Origin: Scandinavium vulneris_A
Lineage (GTDB): Bacteria; Pseudomonadota; Gammaproteobacteria; Enterobacterales; Enterobacteriaceae
Direction: 5' to 3'
Assembly: GCA_046518185.1 (NCBI GenBank)
Contig: JBKGRZ010000001.1
Span: 806,001 to 870,000 of the forward strand
Length of the DNA: 64,000 nucleotides
The notes under the pieces: model-generated
The model's database searches: none
What the model saw: only the letters and a program-made list of their open reading frames with translations
Told to the model about the DNA's origin: nothing
Shown: piece by piece, positions 7,196 through 16,445 of the stretch
How the letters are laid out: every line of letters starts with the position of its first letter
Numbering within the stretch: position 1 is the first letter of the stretch
Program-made: the position numbers and the translations under genes

Positions 7196-10100
7196 ATGAA
7201 AAGAATGTTAATCAACGCAACTCAGCAAGAAGAGTTGCGTGTCGCCCTCGTTGATGGGCAGCGTCTGTACGATCTGGATATCGAAAGCCCAGGACACGAA
7301 CAGAAAAAAGCGAACATCTACAAAGGCAAAATTACCCGTATTGAACCTAGCCTTGAAGCCGCATTCGTCGATTACGGTGCCGAGCGTCATGGTTTCCTCC
7401 CTCTAAAAGAAATCGCCCGCGAATATTTCCCTGCTAATTACAATGCGCATGGCCGCCCAAACATCAAAGATGTTCTGCGCGAAGGCCAGGAAGTCATTGT
7501 TCAGATCGATAAAGAAGAGCGCGGCAACAAAGGCGCGGCTCTGACCACCTTTATCAGCCTCGCAGGCAGCTACCTGGTACTGATGCCGAACAACCCGCGT
7601 GCCGGTGGTATTTCTCGCCGCATCGAAGGTGACGACCGTACTGAGCTGAAAGAAGCACTTTCCAGCCTGCAACTGCCAGACGGCATGGGCCTGATTGTGC
7701 GTACCGCTGGCGTCGGCAAATCTGCCGAAGCGCTGCAGTGGGACCTGAGCTTCCGCCTGAAACACTGGGAAGCCATTCAGAAAGCCTCCGAAAGCCGCCC
7801 TGCTCCGTTCCTGATCCATCAGGAAAGCAACGTCATCGTGCGTGCCTTCCGCGATTACCTGCGCCAGGATATCGGCGAAATCCTGATTGATAACCCAAAA
7901 GTGCTTGAGCTGGCTCGCCAGCACATCTCTGCGCTGGGGCGTCCGGATTTCAGCAGCAAAATTAAGCTCTACACCGGTGAAATCCCGCTGTTCAGCCACT
8001 ATCAAATTGAGTCGCAGATTGAATCTGCGTTCCAGCGCGAAGTGCGCCTGCCGTCTGGCGGCTCTATCGTTATCGATAGCACCGAAGCCTTGACCGCCAT
8101 TGATATCAACTCCGCGCGTGCAACCCGCGGCGGCGACATCGAAGAAACCGCCTTCAACACCAACCTTGAAGCGGCAGACGAAATTGCCCGTCAGCTGCGT
8201 CTGCGCGACCTCGGCGGTCTGATCGTTATCGACTTCATCGATATGACTCCAGTACGCCACCAGCGCGCGGTTGAAAACCGTCTGCGTGAAGCGGTTCGTC
8301 AGGATCGGGCGCGCATTCAAATCAGCCACATCTCACGCTTCGGCCTGCTGGAAATGTCGCGTCAGCGTCTCAGCCCGTCGCTGGGTGAATCCAGCCATCA
8401 CGTCTGCCCACGCTGTAGCGGTACCGGCACCATCCGTGATAACGAATCGCTGGCACTCTCCATTCTGCGTCTGATTGAAGAAGAAGCGCTGAAAGAGAAT
8501 ACCCAAGAAGTACACGCGATTGTTCCGGTTCAGGTGGCCTCTTACCTGCTGAACGAAAAGCGTGCCGCGATCAGCGCCATCGAAACCCGTCAGGGTGGCG
8601 TCCGCTGCATCGTTGTTCCGAACGATCAGATGGAAACCCCGCATTACTCTGTGCTGCGTGTGCGTAAAGGTGAAGAGACTCAGGTTCTGAGCTACCTGCT
8701 GCCGAAACTGCACGAAGAAGAGATGGCCCTGCCATCAGAAGATGAGCCAGCAGAACGTAAACGTCCTGAGCAGCCTGCTCTGGCGACCTTCGTGATGCCG
8801 GATGCGCCACCTGCTCCGCTGGAAGATACCGCGAAAGCGGCTGCGCCAGAAGCGAAGAAAGCCGCACCGGCTGCCACCGCTGCGGCGCCTGGCCTGCTGT
8901 CCCGTTTCGTCTCAGCACTGAAATCCCTGTTCAGCAGTGAAGCGCCAGTCGTTGCCGCCGAACCTGAGCCGGTGAAGAAAGAAGAGAAATCAGAACGTCC
9001 ACAGGATCGCCGTCGTTCTCGTCAGTCTAACCGTCGTGACCGCAATGATCGTGGCGATCGTAATGAGCGCGGTGAGCGTAACGAGCGCCGTGGCGAACGT
9101 AATGACCGCGATAATCGTGACCGGGGTGATAACACCGAAGGCCGCGAAGATAACCGCCGCAACCGTCGCGAGAAGCCGCAGCAGAACGCGGAAACCCGTG
9201 AAGCGCGTCCGCTGAACGTGGTGGAAGACGCTGATAAAGCGAAATCCCGTGACGAACAGCAGCCGCGCCGCGAGCGTAACCGTCGTCGTAACGATGACAA
9301 ACGCCAACCGCAGCAGGACGTTAAAGTTCAGCCACGCGAAGAAGCCCCTGTGCAGGTTCAGGAAGTTGAGCAGGAAGAACGCGTTCAGTCTATGCCGCGT
9401 CGTAAGCCGCGCAATCTGTCGCAGAAAATCCGTATCGAAACGGCCGCTGAAACCGCAGTACGTACTGCCGTCATCGCGCCAGCGGAACCTGCGCCGGTGA
9501 AACACACTGAACTGGCAAAAGTTGACCTGCCAGCGGTGGTTGAAGCCCCTGCGGAAGAAGAAAACACCGAAAACCGTGAGTCTGCGGGTATGCCGCGTCG
9601 CTCCCGTCGTTCGCCTCGCCACCTGCGCGTGAGCGGTCAGCGTCGTCGTCGTTACCGTGACGAGCGTTACCCGGCCCAGTCGCCAATGCCACTGGCGATT
9701 GCCTGTGCCTCTCCGGAAATGGCGTCAGGTAAAGTGTGGATCTCCTACCCGGTTTCTCGCCCGCACGATGCGCAGGTTGAAGAAGTCCGCGAGCAGGAAG
9801 CCGCTCCGTCGGTAATTGAAATCGCACCGGTTGAAGCCGTGGCTCAGGCACCTGTTGCAGAACAGGCGGTTGAACAGGCTCCGGTTGTGTCGGCAGTAGA
9901 AGAAGTTACAGTGGCTGAACCGGTGGTGGTTGACGCCCCACAGAACGTTCAGGCTGAACCTCAGGCACCCGTGGTTGAAACCTCACATCCGGAAGTGATT
10001 GCCGCCCCGGTGAACGAACAACCGCAGGTGATTGCCGAAGCAGACACCGCTGTAGCGGAAGCTACCGCAGAAGAAGCGACTCCGGCAATTGCCGAAGAGG

Positions 10101-10423
10101 TGGAAACTGCTGTAGTTGCAGAGAACGTGGTTGCTGAACCGGCGATGGCCGAACAGCCAGCTGCCGTAGAACCTGCTCCGGTTGCACCTGCGGTTGAAGC
10201 CGTCGCCAAGCCGGTTATTGCTCAGAAGCCAGCTGTGGTGGCCACCAAGCACGCTACCGCGCCAATGACGCGTGCGCCAGCGCCGGAATATGTTCCAGAA
10301 GCGCCGCGCCAGAGTGACTGGGTTCGCCCGGAATTCGGTTTCGAAGGTAAAGGTTCTGCCGGTGGACACAGCGCCACACATACGGCAACCGCCGGTCCGA
10401 CCCGTCCTCAGTCCGTGGACTAA
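7196..10423 (+). CDS. rne: Ribonuclease E
   Basis: Essential endoribonuclease for mRNA decay and for rRNA/tRNA maturation, and scaffold of the degradosome. The 1075-residue protein has the catalytic half at 1-530: S1 domain from about residue 37, catalytic Asp303 and Asp346 in the DNase-I-like domain, and the Zn-link CPRC at 404-407. The C-terminal half is disordered: a hydrophobic helix near 565-582 (LLSRFVSALKSLF) for membrane binding, an arginine/aspartate-rich RNA-binding tract around 600-660, and a long Val/Ala/Glu/Pro-rich stretch before the C-terminal DWVRPEFGFEGKG polynucleotide-phosphorylase-binding motif. It is slightly longer than the E. coli enzyme (1061). A terminator follows. 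Confidence 0.98.
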   Translation: MKRMLINATQQEELRVALVDGQRLYDLDIESPGHEQKKANIYKGKITRIEPSLEAAFVDYGAERHGFLPLKEIAREYFPANYNAHGRPNIKDVLREGQEVIVQIDKEERGNKGAALTTFISLAGSYLVLMPNNPRAGGISRRIEGDDRTELKEALSSLQLPDGMGLIVRTAGVGKSAEALQWDLSFRLKHWEAIQKASESRPAPFLIHQESNVIVRAFRDYLRQDIGEILIDNPKVLELARQHISALGRPDFSSKIKLYTGEIPLFSHYQIESQIESAFQREVRLPSGGSIVIDSTEALTAIDINSARATRGGDIEETAFNTNLEAADEIARQLRLRDLGGLIVIDFIDMTPVRHQRAVENRLREAVRQDRARIQISHISRFGLLEMSRQRLSPSLGESSHHVCPRCSGTGTIRDNESLALSILRLIEEEALKENTQEVHAIVPVQVASYLLNEKRAAISAIETRQGGVRCIVVPNDQMETPHYSVLRVRKGEETQVLSYLLPKLHEEEMALPSEDEPAERKRPEQPALATFVMPDAPPAPLEDTAKAAAPEAKKAAPAATAAAPGLLSRFVSALKSLFSSEAPVVAAEPEPVKKEEKSERPQDRRRSRQSNRRDRNDRGDRNERGERNERRGERNDRDNRDRGDNTEGREDNRRNRREKPQQNAETREARPLNVVEDADKAKSRDEQQPRRERNRRRNDDKRQPQQDVKVQPREEAPVQVQEVEQEERVQSMPRRKPRNLSQKIRIETAAETAVRTAVIAPAEPAPVKHTELAKVDLPAVVEAPAEEENTENRESAGMPRRSRRSPRHLRVSGQRRRRYRDERYPAQSPMPLAIACASPEMASGKVWISYPVSRPHDAQVEEVREQEAAPSVIEIAPVEAVAQAPVAEQAVEQAPVVSAVEEVTVAEPVVVDAPQNVQAEPQAPVVETSHPEVIAAPVNEQPQVIAEADTAVAEATAEEATPAIAEEVETAVVAENVVAEPAMAEQPAAVEPAPVAPAVEAVAKPVIAQKPAVVATKHATAPMTRAPAPEYVPEAPRQSDWVRPEFGFEGKGSAGGHSATHTATAGPTRPQSVD

Positions 10424-10449
10424 GCTGCAAAGCACGAAAATAAACGACT

Positions 10450-10474
10450 AAACCGCCTTCGGGCGGTTTTTTTT
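10450..10474 (+). terminator. rne terminator
   Basis: AAACCGCC-TTCG-GGCGGTTT followed by TTTTTT, 27 nt after the rne stop codon; it abuts the 3' end of the convergent LysR gene. Confidence 0.9.
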
Positions 10475-11408
10475 ATTCTGACATCGGTAAACGCATCCCC
10501 GATAGCTTAGGCATCACCTCACGCATTAAATCAAGAAACTTGCGCAGCCGAGCCGGGTAATAACGCGCCCACGGATACACCAGATGCACCGGCAGCGCCG
10601 CCGCTTGCCACTCAGGCAGCAGTTCAATCAGCCTCCCTTGGGCAATATCTTCCTCAACCGTCCAGCTTGAAATCAGCGCCGCGCCCAGCCCCGCCAGAGC
10701 CGTATTACGCGCCACGTACACGCTGTCGGTACTCAGACGCGGCACGATGGGGAACGTGACGTTCTCACGGCTCTGCGCGTGCCTTAACGTCACGTCATGC
10801 TGATAAAAGGTGTTGATCGCCACCCACGGCAGTTCGGACAATGCTGATGGATGAACGACCAGGGCGGTGGTTGCCAGCAAATCAGGAGAGATAACCAGAC
10901 TGCGCGGCACTTCGGCCAGCAGAACCGACACCGTGGCCGGGTCAACCTCGGCCCCTACGCGAATCGCACAATCGATATTGTCACTCATGAAATCGACGTT
11001 CTTATCGTTGAGCATCCACTCCACCGAGAGCTGCGGATAGCGCTGCAAAAAATCCACCAGCGGCGTCAACAGCTGCTGTTGCCCAAAGGCATGCGGGGCC
11101 CTCACGCGCAATATGCCCACCGGGTTATCGTCCGCAAGCTGTAAGTCGTCTTCCAGTGCCAGCCAGCTATCCACCAACTGGCGTGCATGCTGGTAGCACC
11201 GCTCACCATCGTCGGTGAGTTTCATCGCATGGGTCGACCGCAGGATCAGCTTCGCCCCGAGCAGTGATTCCAGCGACTGTAAGCGTCGGCTCACCGTGGC
11301 CTGGGTGGTGCCAAGCTGCACCGCCGCCGCCGACAGCGACCCCGCTTCGATAATGCGAATAAAGGTTCGCATCAGTTCCAGCCGGTCTATACGCTCTGTT
11401 CTTATCAT
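10473..11408 (-). CDS. LysR-family transcriptional regulator
   Basis: The 311-residue protein has an N-terminal winged helix-turn-helix (about 8-67, with SLSAAAVQLGTTQATVSRRL) and a substrate-binding domain with the AAAL/ALAGLGAAL-type segment near residue 245. It resembles the subgroup that usually acts on the adjacent divergent gene. Here that gene is an MFS transporter 107 bp away, so the likely role is control of the transporter in response to its substrate or a related metabolite. A T-N11-A palindrome lies 12 bp before the start codon and fits autoregulation. The pair is absent between rne and flgL in E. coli. The effector is unknown. Confidence 0.88.
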   Translation of the reverse strand: MIRTERIDRLELMRTFIRIIEAGSLSAAAVQLGTTQATVSRRLQSLESLLGAKLILRSTHAMKLTDDGERCYQHARQLVDSWLALEDDLQLADDNPVGILRVRAPHAFGQQQLLTPLVDFLQRYPQLSVEWMLNDKNVDFMSDNIDCAIRVGAEVDPATVSVLLAEVPRSLVISPDLLATTALVVHPSALSELPWVAINTFYQHDVTLRHAQSRENVTFPIVPRLSTDSVYVARNTALAGLGAALISSWTVEEDIAQGRLIELLPEWQAAALPVHLVYPWARYYPARLRKFLDLMREVMPKLSGMRLPMSE

Positions 11409-11420
11409 GGTTATTTGCTC

Positions 11421-11435
11421 ATACGCCTGACGTAT
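11421..11435. promoter_or_regulatory. Candidate LysR operator (T-N11-A palindrome)
   Basis: ATACG-CCTGA-CGTAT is a perfect inverted repeat containing the T-N11-A pattern typical of LysR-family sites. It lies 13 bp upstream of the LysR gene in the divergent promoter region. Binding is inferred from pattern and position only. Confidence 0.55.
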
Positions 11436-11469
11436 AGCTGTTTTACCACTGCGCCCGCTACCGCGCCAG

Positions 11470-11485
11470 TGTGATTCACATCACA
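11470..11485. promoter_or_regulatory. Candidate CRP (cAMP receptor protein) site
   Basis: TGTGATTCACATCACA matches the CRP core TGTGA-N6-TCACA exactly. It is centred about 38 bp upstream of the transporter ATG and 70 bp upstream of the LysR ATG. So close to the transporter start it could repress that gene or activate the LysR gene instead; direction is not decided by sequence. Confidence 0.6.
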
Positions 11486-11515
11486 ATGCGTTCCATACCT
11501 TAATGAGGAATAAAG

Positions 11516-12727
11516 ATGAACATCACACCGGCAACATCTCCCGCCCCCGCAGCGTGGATTATTTTGATTCTGGCCATCGGGGCCGGGTTTAGCGTGGCCT
11601 CCATTTATTATGCTCAGCCGTTGCTGCCATTGATTGGCAGCGATTTGCATCTGAGCATTGAGCAGATGGGCTTAGTCCCTACCCTGACCCAAACAGGTTA
11701 CGCATTGGGCATTCTGTTTCTGCTCCCGCTCGGCGATCGCCACGACCGCCGTCGGCTGATCCTCGGTAAAAGTGCGTTGCTGGCAGCGCTATTGTTGATA
11801 TGCAGTTTCACCAACCAGCTGCACGCCCTGCTGGTCGTCAGCCTGCTGATTGGGATGACGGCTACCATGGCGCAGGATATCGTTCCGGCCGCCGCCATTC
11901 TGGCCCCCGCCGGGAAACAAGGTAAAACGGTCGGGACGGTAATGACCGGCCTGCTGCTGGGGATTTTGCTCTCACGTACCGTGAGCGGTATCGTGGGCGC
12001 GACCTACGGCTGGCGGATAATGTACCAGGCGGCAGCGGTAAGCATTGCCCTGATTGGGCTGGTGATGTGGCGCGTATTGCCAAAATTCAGTACCCACTCC
12101 AGCCTGAGCTATCCGGCGCTAATGGGATCGCTGGTGCAATTATGGCAGCGCTTTCCGGCACTGCGTCGGGCCGCGCTGGCACAGGGTTTTCTCTCGGTGG
12201 CCTTCAGCGCCTTCTGGTCCACGCTGGCGGTGATGCTGGCTGAACATTATCAGCTCGGGAGCGCCGTCGCCGGGGGCTACGGTATCGCCGGTGCGGCCGG
12301 GGCATTGGCTGCCCCGCTGGCGGGTGGACTGGCCGATAAACTCGGTGCCGCCAAAGTGACACAACTGGGTGCAGGTCTGGTGACCCTTTCCTTCGCGCTG
12401 ATGTTTTTCCTGCCGTACCTGCCGGTACACGGGCAGCTGGCGCTGATTGCGCTGTCTGCCATCGGCTTTGATTTAGGCTTACAGTCGAGCCTGGTCGCGC
12501 ACCAGAATCTGGTCTACAGCCTTGAGCCGCAGGCACGTGGCCGACTGAATGCCCTATTGTTCACGGTGGTGTTTATCGGCATGGCATTAGGTTCGGCGCT
12601 GGGGACCAAACTGTACGCGATGGCGGGCTGGCCTGCGGTCGTCAGCCTGGCGGTCATAACCGGGGCTATCGCGTTGGTGATTCGACTGTTCGGTAACGCA
12701 AAGTCGGCTACCTGCCCGCAAAACTAA
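11516..12727 (+). CDS. MFS transporter (drug:H+ antiporter-like)
   Basis: The 403-residue inner-membrane protein has the 12 hydrophobic segments of the major facilitator superfamily. The loop between segments 2 and 3 carries the motif-A sequence GDRHDRRR, and a Gly-rich GYGIAGAAGALAAPLAGGLADKLG marks the equivalent loop of the second half. It resembles 12-segment export-type carriers of the YgaY/arabinose-efflux kind, but the substrate cannot be read from the sequence. A TAATGAGGAATAAAG leader gives a good ribosome-binding site. It diverges from a LysR gene that probably regulates it; a perfect CRP core lies in the shared promoter. Confidence 0.85.
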   Translation: MNITPATSPAPAAWIILILAIGAGFSVASIYYAQPLLPLIGSDLHLSIEQMGLVPTLTQTGYALGILFLLPLGDRHDRRRLILGKSALLAALLLICSFTNQLHALLVVSLLIGMTATMAQDIVPAAAILAPAGKQGKTVGTVMTGLLLGILLSRTVSGIVGATYGWRIMYQAAAVSIALIGLVMWRVLPKFSTHSSLSYPALMGSLVQLWQRFPALRRAALAQGFLSVAFSAFWSTLAVMLAEHYQLGSAVAGGYGIAGAAGALAAPLAGGLADKLGAAKVTQLGAGLVTLSFALMFFLPYLPVHGQLALIALSAIGFDLGLQSSLVAHQNLVYSLEPQARGRLNALLFTVVFIGMALGSALGTKLYAMAGWPAVVSLAVITGAIALVIRLFGNAKSATCPQN

Positions 12728-12760
12728 AAAAAAACCCGCGCCGGGGTGAGTGGCGCGGGC
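12725..12760 (-). terminator. flgKL terminator
   Basis: CCCGCGCC and GGCGCGGG form a strong stem; read on the minus strand it is followed by a run of nine T. It lies after the flgL stop and between the convergent MFS gene and flgL. Confidence 0.85.
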
Positions 12761-12806
12761 ACAGAGAACATGGCCAGTTTCAAGACATGTTCTAAACCGT
12801 TAAAAC

Positions 12807-13760
12807 TTACTTATTCAACTGGAACAGCGACATGCCCTGCATATCGCTGAACGCTTTGTAGGAGGCCTGAAGCGCCGCCTGCTGCATGGTGTAGTTGGAG
12901 ATGGTCGAGTTCCAGTCCACGTTCACCAGGTCGCTCATCTGCTGGGTCTGGCTCAGTTTACGGTCATCGCCCAGCGCATCCAGTTTATCCAGTTCATTCA
13001 ACTGGGTGCCCACTTCTGCCCGCACGCTCAGCACGTTGTTTAGCGAGTTACGCAATCCGCGGTTGGTTTTATCAATCGCCGCCTGTGCCGTTTCCTGGGC
13101 CGCATCGTCGCCTGCTACCGGAGTTTTCAGGGCCGCAATTGCGGTATCCAGCATGGTAAACAGGTTGGTTTCCGACGGTTTTCCGTCCGGCTCTTTCACC
13201 GCGTTATTGGTGATGGTGTCAAAAATCTTGTCGCCGGTGTGGCCGATAACCATGGTCCGCGAGGAATCCACCTGCTGCTCGACGTTGCTGGCGCCGCCCG
13301 CGTAAGTCCCGGTCGATGCATCAAACGGGGCGGTAGACGTTTTGTACCCGGCGAACATATAACGCCCATTGCCGTCCTGGCTGTTGGCCAGGTTCATCAG
13401 CTGGTCGCGGATCCCTTGTAAATCAGTGGCTAAGGACGACCGGTCATCGTCACTCAGGGTGCCGTTTCCGGCGTAGACGATTTTTTCCTGCGCAGCCTGA
13501 ATCGCACTGGTCACCGAGGAGAGCGTATTTTCTTCCTGCGAAATACGCTGCGTCGCGAAGCTGCGCGCCGAGGCAAACTGGGCAGTCTGCGACTGCGCCT
13601 GCGACAATACGACTGCCTGAGACGCGGAAATCGGGTCATCGGAAGGACGGTTTACCCGCAGGCCGGTGGACATCTGCTCACCGTATTTCAACCAGGAAGA
13701 CTGGGAGTTGGTAATGCCGCCCATGGTCTGCTGGTACATCATTAAGGTGCTAATACGCAT
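12807..13760 (-). CDS. flgL: Flagellar hook-filament junction protein FlgL (HAP3)
   Basis: Second junction protein joining hook and filament, exported by the flagellar type III system. The 317-residue protein has the flagellin-like N-terminal coiled coil (MRISTLMMYQQTMGGI, then RVNRPSDDPISA) and a C-terminal helix ending in SLFQLNK, as in the enterobacterial protein. It lies 13 nt downstream of flgK and shares its sigma28 promoter; FlgN is the export chaperone for both. Confidence 0.96.
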   Translation of the reverse strand: MRISTLMMYQQTMGGITNSQSSWLKYGEQMSTGLRVNRPSDDPISASQAVVLSQAQSQTAQFASARSFATQRISQEENTLSSVTSAIQAAQEKIVYAGNGTLSDDDRSSLATDLQGIRDQLMNLANSQDGNGRYMFAGYKTSTAPFDASTGTYAGGASNVEQQVDSSRTMVIGHTGDKIFDTITNNAVKEPDGKPSETNLFTMLDTAIAALKTPVAGDDAAQETAQAAIDKTNRGLRNSLNNVLSVRAEVGTQLNELDKLDALGDDRKLSQTQQMSDLVNVDWNSTISNYTMQQAALQASYKAFSDMQGMSLFQLNK

Positions 13761-13773
13761 CCGTCACGTCTCC

Positions 13774-15417
13774 TTAGCGAATATTGATCAGCGCGTCGAA
13801 CAGCGTGCTGGCGGTTTGCATTACCTGGGCATTCGCCAGGTAGTACTGTTGATACAGTTGCAGGTTGCCGTACTCTTCGTCGAGGTTTACGCCGGAAATG
13901 GATTGCTGCTGTTTGGTTAGCTGTGTCACCACGTTGCCCTGAGTAGTGCTGCTGGTTTCGAGCGTTGAGGTTTTGTTCCCCACGTCGCTGACCAGTGCCG
14001 CATAGGCATCGTTGACCGTTTTATTCCCGCCGACCAGCTTGCTGTTTTGCAGATCGAGCAGCGCCTGCCCATTACGGTTATCGCTCTCACCGGTTTCGGC
14101 GTCGTCAATCCCCATCGCAATTTTACTGGCGTCGCTCAGCGCCACGCTCATGTTGACGATAGCGTTGGCGACCGGCTTCACGGTGAAGCTGTCGTTTTTG
14201 TTCGCGGCTCCGCTGACTTTGACGTTCAGGCCGTCAAAACTCAGACTGCCGTCGGTTTCAACGGTCGGGGTCACGCTGGTGTTGTCCGACAGACGGGTCA
14301 CCTGCCATTTGGTGCCGTCAAAGCTCATCTTATAGTCAGTGGCCTGCACCTGCTTGCTGTCGGTCATGGTCACGCCGAGCGTCGCCGAACCGGTATTTTT
14401 GGTGTTACTCAGCGCCGATGGCCCGCCGATGTTGAAGAAGTCTTTCCCCACGTTGCCGTCAGCGTCAATCCCGGCCTTGTTCTGAGTGTTGAACGCATCC
14501 GCAAACGCCAGTGCCATCTGGTTCAGGCTGTTACGGGTCTGGTCGAGATCCTGAGTGCGGAAAGTCAACAGGCCACCCAGGGAACCGGTATTCAGCAGTT
14601 TTTCCGGGATTTCGATGTTGCCCGCGACGTTATCAACGTACGCCACCGTGGTACGTGACGGGTCCGCGCTGCTCGGGACCGCAGCCAGCTGGCGGGCGTT
14701 GCTGCCCTGCACCAGGTTATAGCCGTTCGCCATGGTGACGTTGTAGGTGCTGCCGTCCTGCACGTTCACTTCCACGCCGACCAGCTGGTTCAGTTGGCTG
14801 ACTAACTGGTCACGCTGATCGAGCAAATCGTTAGGCGATGCGCCTGCGCCGACACCGGTCAGTTTGGAAATTTTATCGTTGAGAGTCGCTATCTGCTGGG
14901 CGTAGTTATTGATCTGCGACACGGTGGAGACAATCGCCCCGTTGACCTGTTTGTCCTGGTCACGCAGATACTGATCGGTGGTCTTAAACTGGTTTACCAG
15001 CCCCTGAGATTTGCCCAACACCGCCTGACGCGCAGCCGGATCTTCGGCATTGCTGACCAGGGTTTGCAGGCTGGAGTAAAAGTCCTGCAGGGTGGCTGAA
15101 AGTGAGTTAGTGGTGTCAGATAACAAATCATCAATTTTTGACATCTGCTGGTAGCGCGTGGTCAGGCCACTGCTCTGGTTCTGTGCTGCATTCAGCTGAT
15201 TGGTGATAAAAGCATTGTACTCGCGCTGTACGCTGGAGACCGTTACCCCATTGCCCACCCAACCGCCTGCGCCCAGCGTGCTGTTTGCCGCCGACAGGAC
15301 CGTTGTCTGGCGGGTATAGCCGGACACGTTATAACTGGCAATGTTATTACTGACGGTGTTCAGTGCCGCCTGAGCCGCACCGAGCCCACTCATTGCGCTA
15401 TTCATTAAACTGGACAT
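13774..15417 (-). CDS. flgK: Flagellar hook-associated protein FlgK (HAP1)
   Basis: First junction protein at the distal end of the hook. The 547-residue length equals that of E. coli. The N-terminal MSSLMNSAMSGLGAAQAALN and the NIASYNVSGYTRQ rod-type motif, plus the C-terminal helical segment ending DALINIR, are the conserved D0/D1 parts; the middle is the variable surface domain. A sigma28 promoter lies 42-68 nt upstream, so it can be expressed as a class III gene as well as by read-through from the flgB operon. Confidence 0.97.
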   Translation of the reverse strand: MSSLMNSAMSGLGAAQAALNTVSNNIASYNVSGYTRQTTVLSAANSTLGAGGWVGNGVTVSSVQREYNAFITNQLNAAQNQSSGLTTRYQQMSKIDDLLSDTTNSLSATLQDFYSSLQTLVSNAEDPAARQAVLGKSQGLVNQFKTTDQYLRDQDKQVNGAIVSTVSQINNYAQQIATLNDKISKLTGVGAGASPNDLLDQRDQLVSQLNQLVGVEVNVQDGSTYNVTMANGYNLVQGSNARQLAAVPSSADPSRTTVAYVDNVAGNIEIPEKLLNTGSLGGLLTFRTQDLDQTRNSLNQMALAFADAFNTQNKAGIDADGNVGKDFFNIGGPSALSNTKNTGSATLGVTMTDSKQVQATDYKMSFDGTKWQVTRLSDNTSVTPTVETDGSLSFDGLNVKVSGAANKNDSFTVKPVANAIVNMSVALSDASKIAMGIDDAETGESDNRNGQALLDLQNSKLVGGNKTVNDAYAALVSDVGNKTSTLETSSTTQGNVVTQLTKQQQSISGVNLDEEYGNLQLYQQYYLANAQVMQTASTLFDALINIR

Positions 15418-15458
15418 GGAGGTTCCTTTATTCTTTTAGACACGAGTCCTGACCTGAA

Positions 15459-15485
15459 TTATCGGCACCGAACGATTGAACTTGA
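15459..15485 (-). promoter_or_regulatory. Sigma28 (FliA) promoter of flgKL
   Basis: On the minus strand TCAAGTTC-N11-GCCGATAA matches the FliA consensus TAAAGTTT-N11-GCCGATAA, with a perfect -10 element and exact spacing. Confidence 0.85.
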
Positions 15486-15491
15486 GGCATT

Positions 15492-16445
15492 TCAGAACAG
15501 ATTTTCGATATCGTTGCTGTAGGCCTTGCTCACCTTCTCGCCCATCGATTTCAGCTGCTGAATCATCCCGGTCAGCTTGCGGGCATAGTTCGGGTCGGTG
15601 GCGTACCCGGCCTTTTGCAACGCCTGTGCGCCCTGCTCTGGCGTGGCGGCCGTGGTGACCGCGGCGTAGCGCGGGTTACGGGTTAACAGGCCGACGTAAT
15701 CAGACAGCGCTTCGAGATACGAGCCGTACACGCGGAAACGGGCCTTCACCTTTTTCATTTCCCCGTTTTCATATTCGCTGGTCGTAATTTCGGTGACTTT
15801 GCCTTTCCAGTCGGACGAGGCCTTCACGCCAAACAGGTTGAAGCTTGGCTCGCCATTTTCACGGCGGATCTGCCGCTGGCCCCAGCCCGATTCAAGCGCC
15901 GCCTGGGCGAGGATCAGGTGGTGCGGGATGCCACTCTGTTCACTGGCAAGTTTTGCAGGCAGCGAAAGCTGCGCCAGGAAGTCGTGGCTGTCACCGGGCA
16001 CATCCCCGACGTCAGCGACGGTCGGCGTTTTCGGCAAAGCCTTACGCACCATCTGCGTCAGTGCAGAATTCTGGTAAGTGGTCACGGTTTCGAGGTCAAA
16101 CTTGAGCGGCACCTGGGCAGGCGTGTCTGCTGGCTCGCCCTGCGCGGCCGCCATCTGTTTGACCATCGCATCCGCCAGCCCCAGACCTTTGCCCGCAGTC
16201 ATCTGCTGGGCAATTTGCTGATCGTACATACTGGTGTAAAGCCGCGTCTGGTCGCTGCTGAACATGCCGTCCTTCGGCAGCGCGTCGCGCATACTTTTCA
16301 GCATCATCTGCACGAACATCCCTTCGACCTGCCGGGCCACAGGCTTTAAGTTCGCCTGCGGGTCTTTCCCGGCTTTGACCTTCAGTTCGCTCAGCGACTG
16401 CGCGTCCCAGGCCGCGCTACTCAACAGCTTGCTGTCACCCAGCAT
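15492..16445 (-). CDS. flgJ: Flagellar rod assembly protein / peptidoglycan hydrolase FlgJ
   Basis: Dual-function protein: the N-terminal half (about 1-150, with QTRLYTSMYDQQIAQQ) caps the growing rod; the C-terminal half (about 155-310) is a glucosaminidase-like muramidase that opens the peptidoglycan for the rod. The hydrolase motif ALESGWGQRQI and the downstream NLFGVKASSDWKG are visible. It has 317 residues, close to E. coli (313). Its ATG overlaps the flgI stop by one base, so the two are translationally coupled. Confidence 0.96.
   Translation of the reverse strand: MLGDSKLLSSAAWDAQSLSELKVKAGKDPQANLKPVARQVEGMFVQMMLKSMRDALPKDGMFSSDQTRLYTSMYDQQIAQQMTAGKGLGLADAMVKQMAAAQGEPADTPAQVPLKFDLETVTTYQNSALTQMVRKALPKTPTVADVGDVPGDSHDFLAQLSLPAKLASEQSGIPHHLILAQAALESGWGQRQIRRENGEPSFNLFGVKASSDWKGKVTEITTSEYENGEMKKVKARFRVYGSYLEALSDYVGLLTRNPRYAAVTTAATPEQGAQALQKAGYATDPNYARKLTGMIQQLKSMGEKVSKAYSNDIENLF

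Noticed and set aside
7403..8329. 308-codon frame antisense to rne
   Set aside because: Shadow of a G+C-rich coding strand; the sense protein is unmistakably RNase E and the antisense product has no recognisable family.
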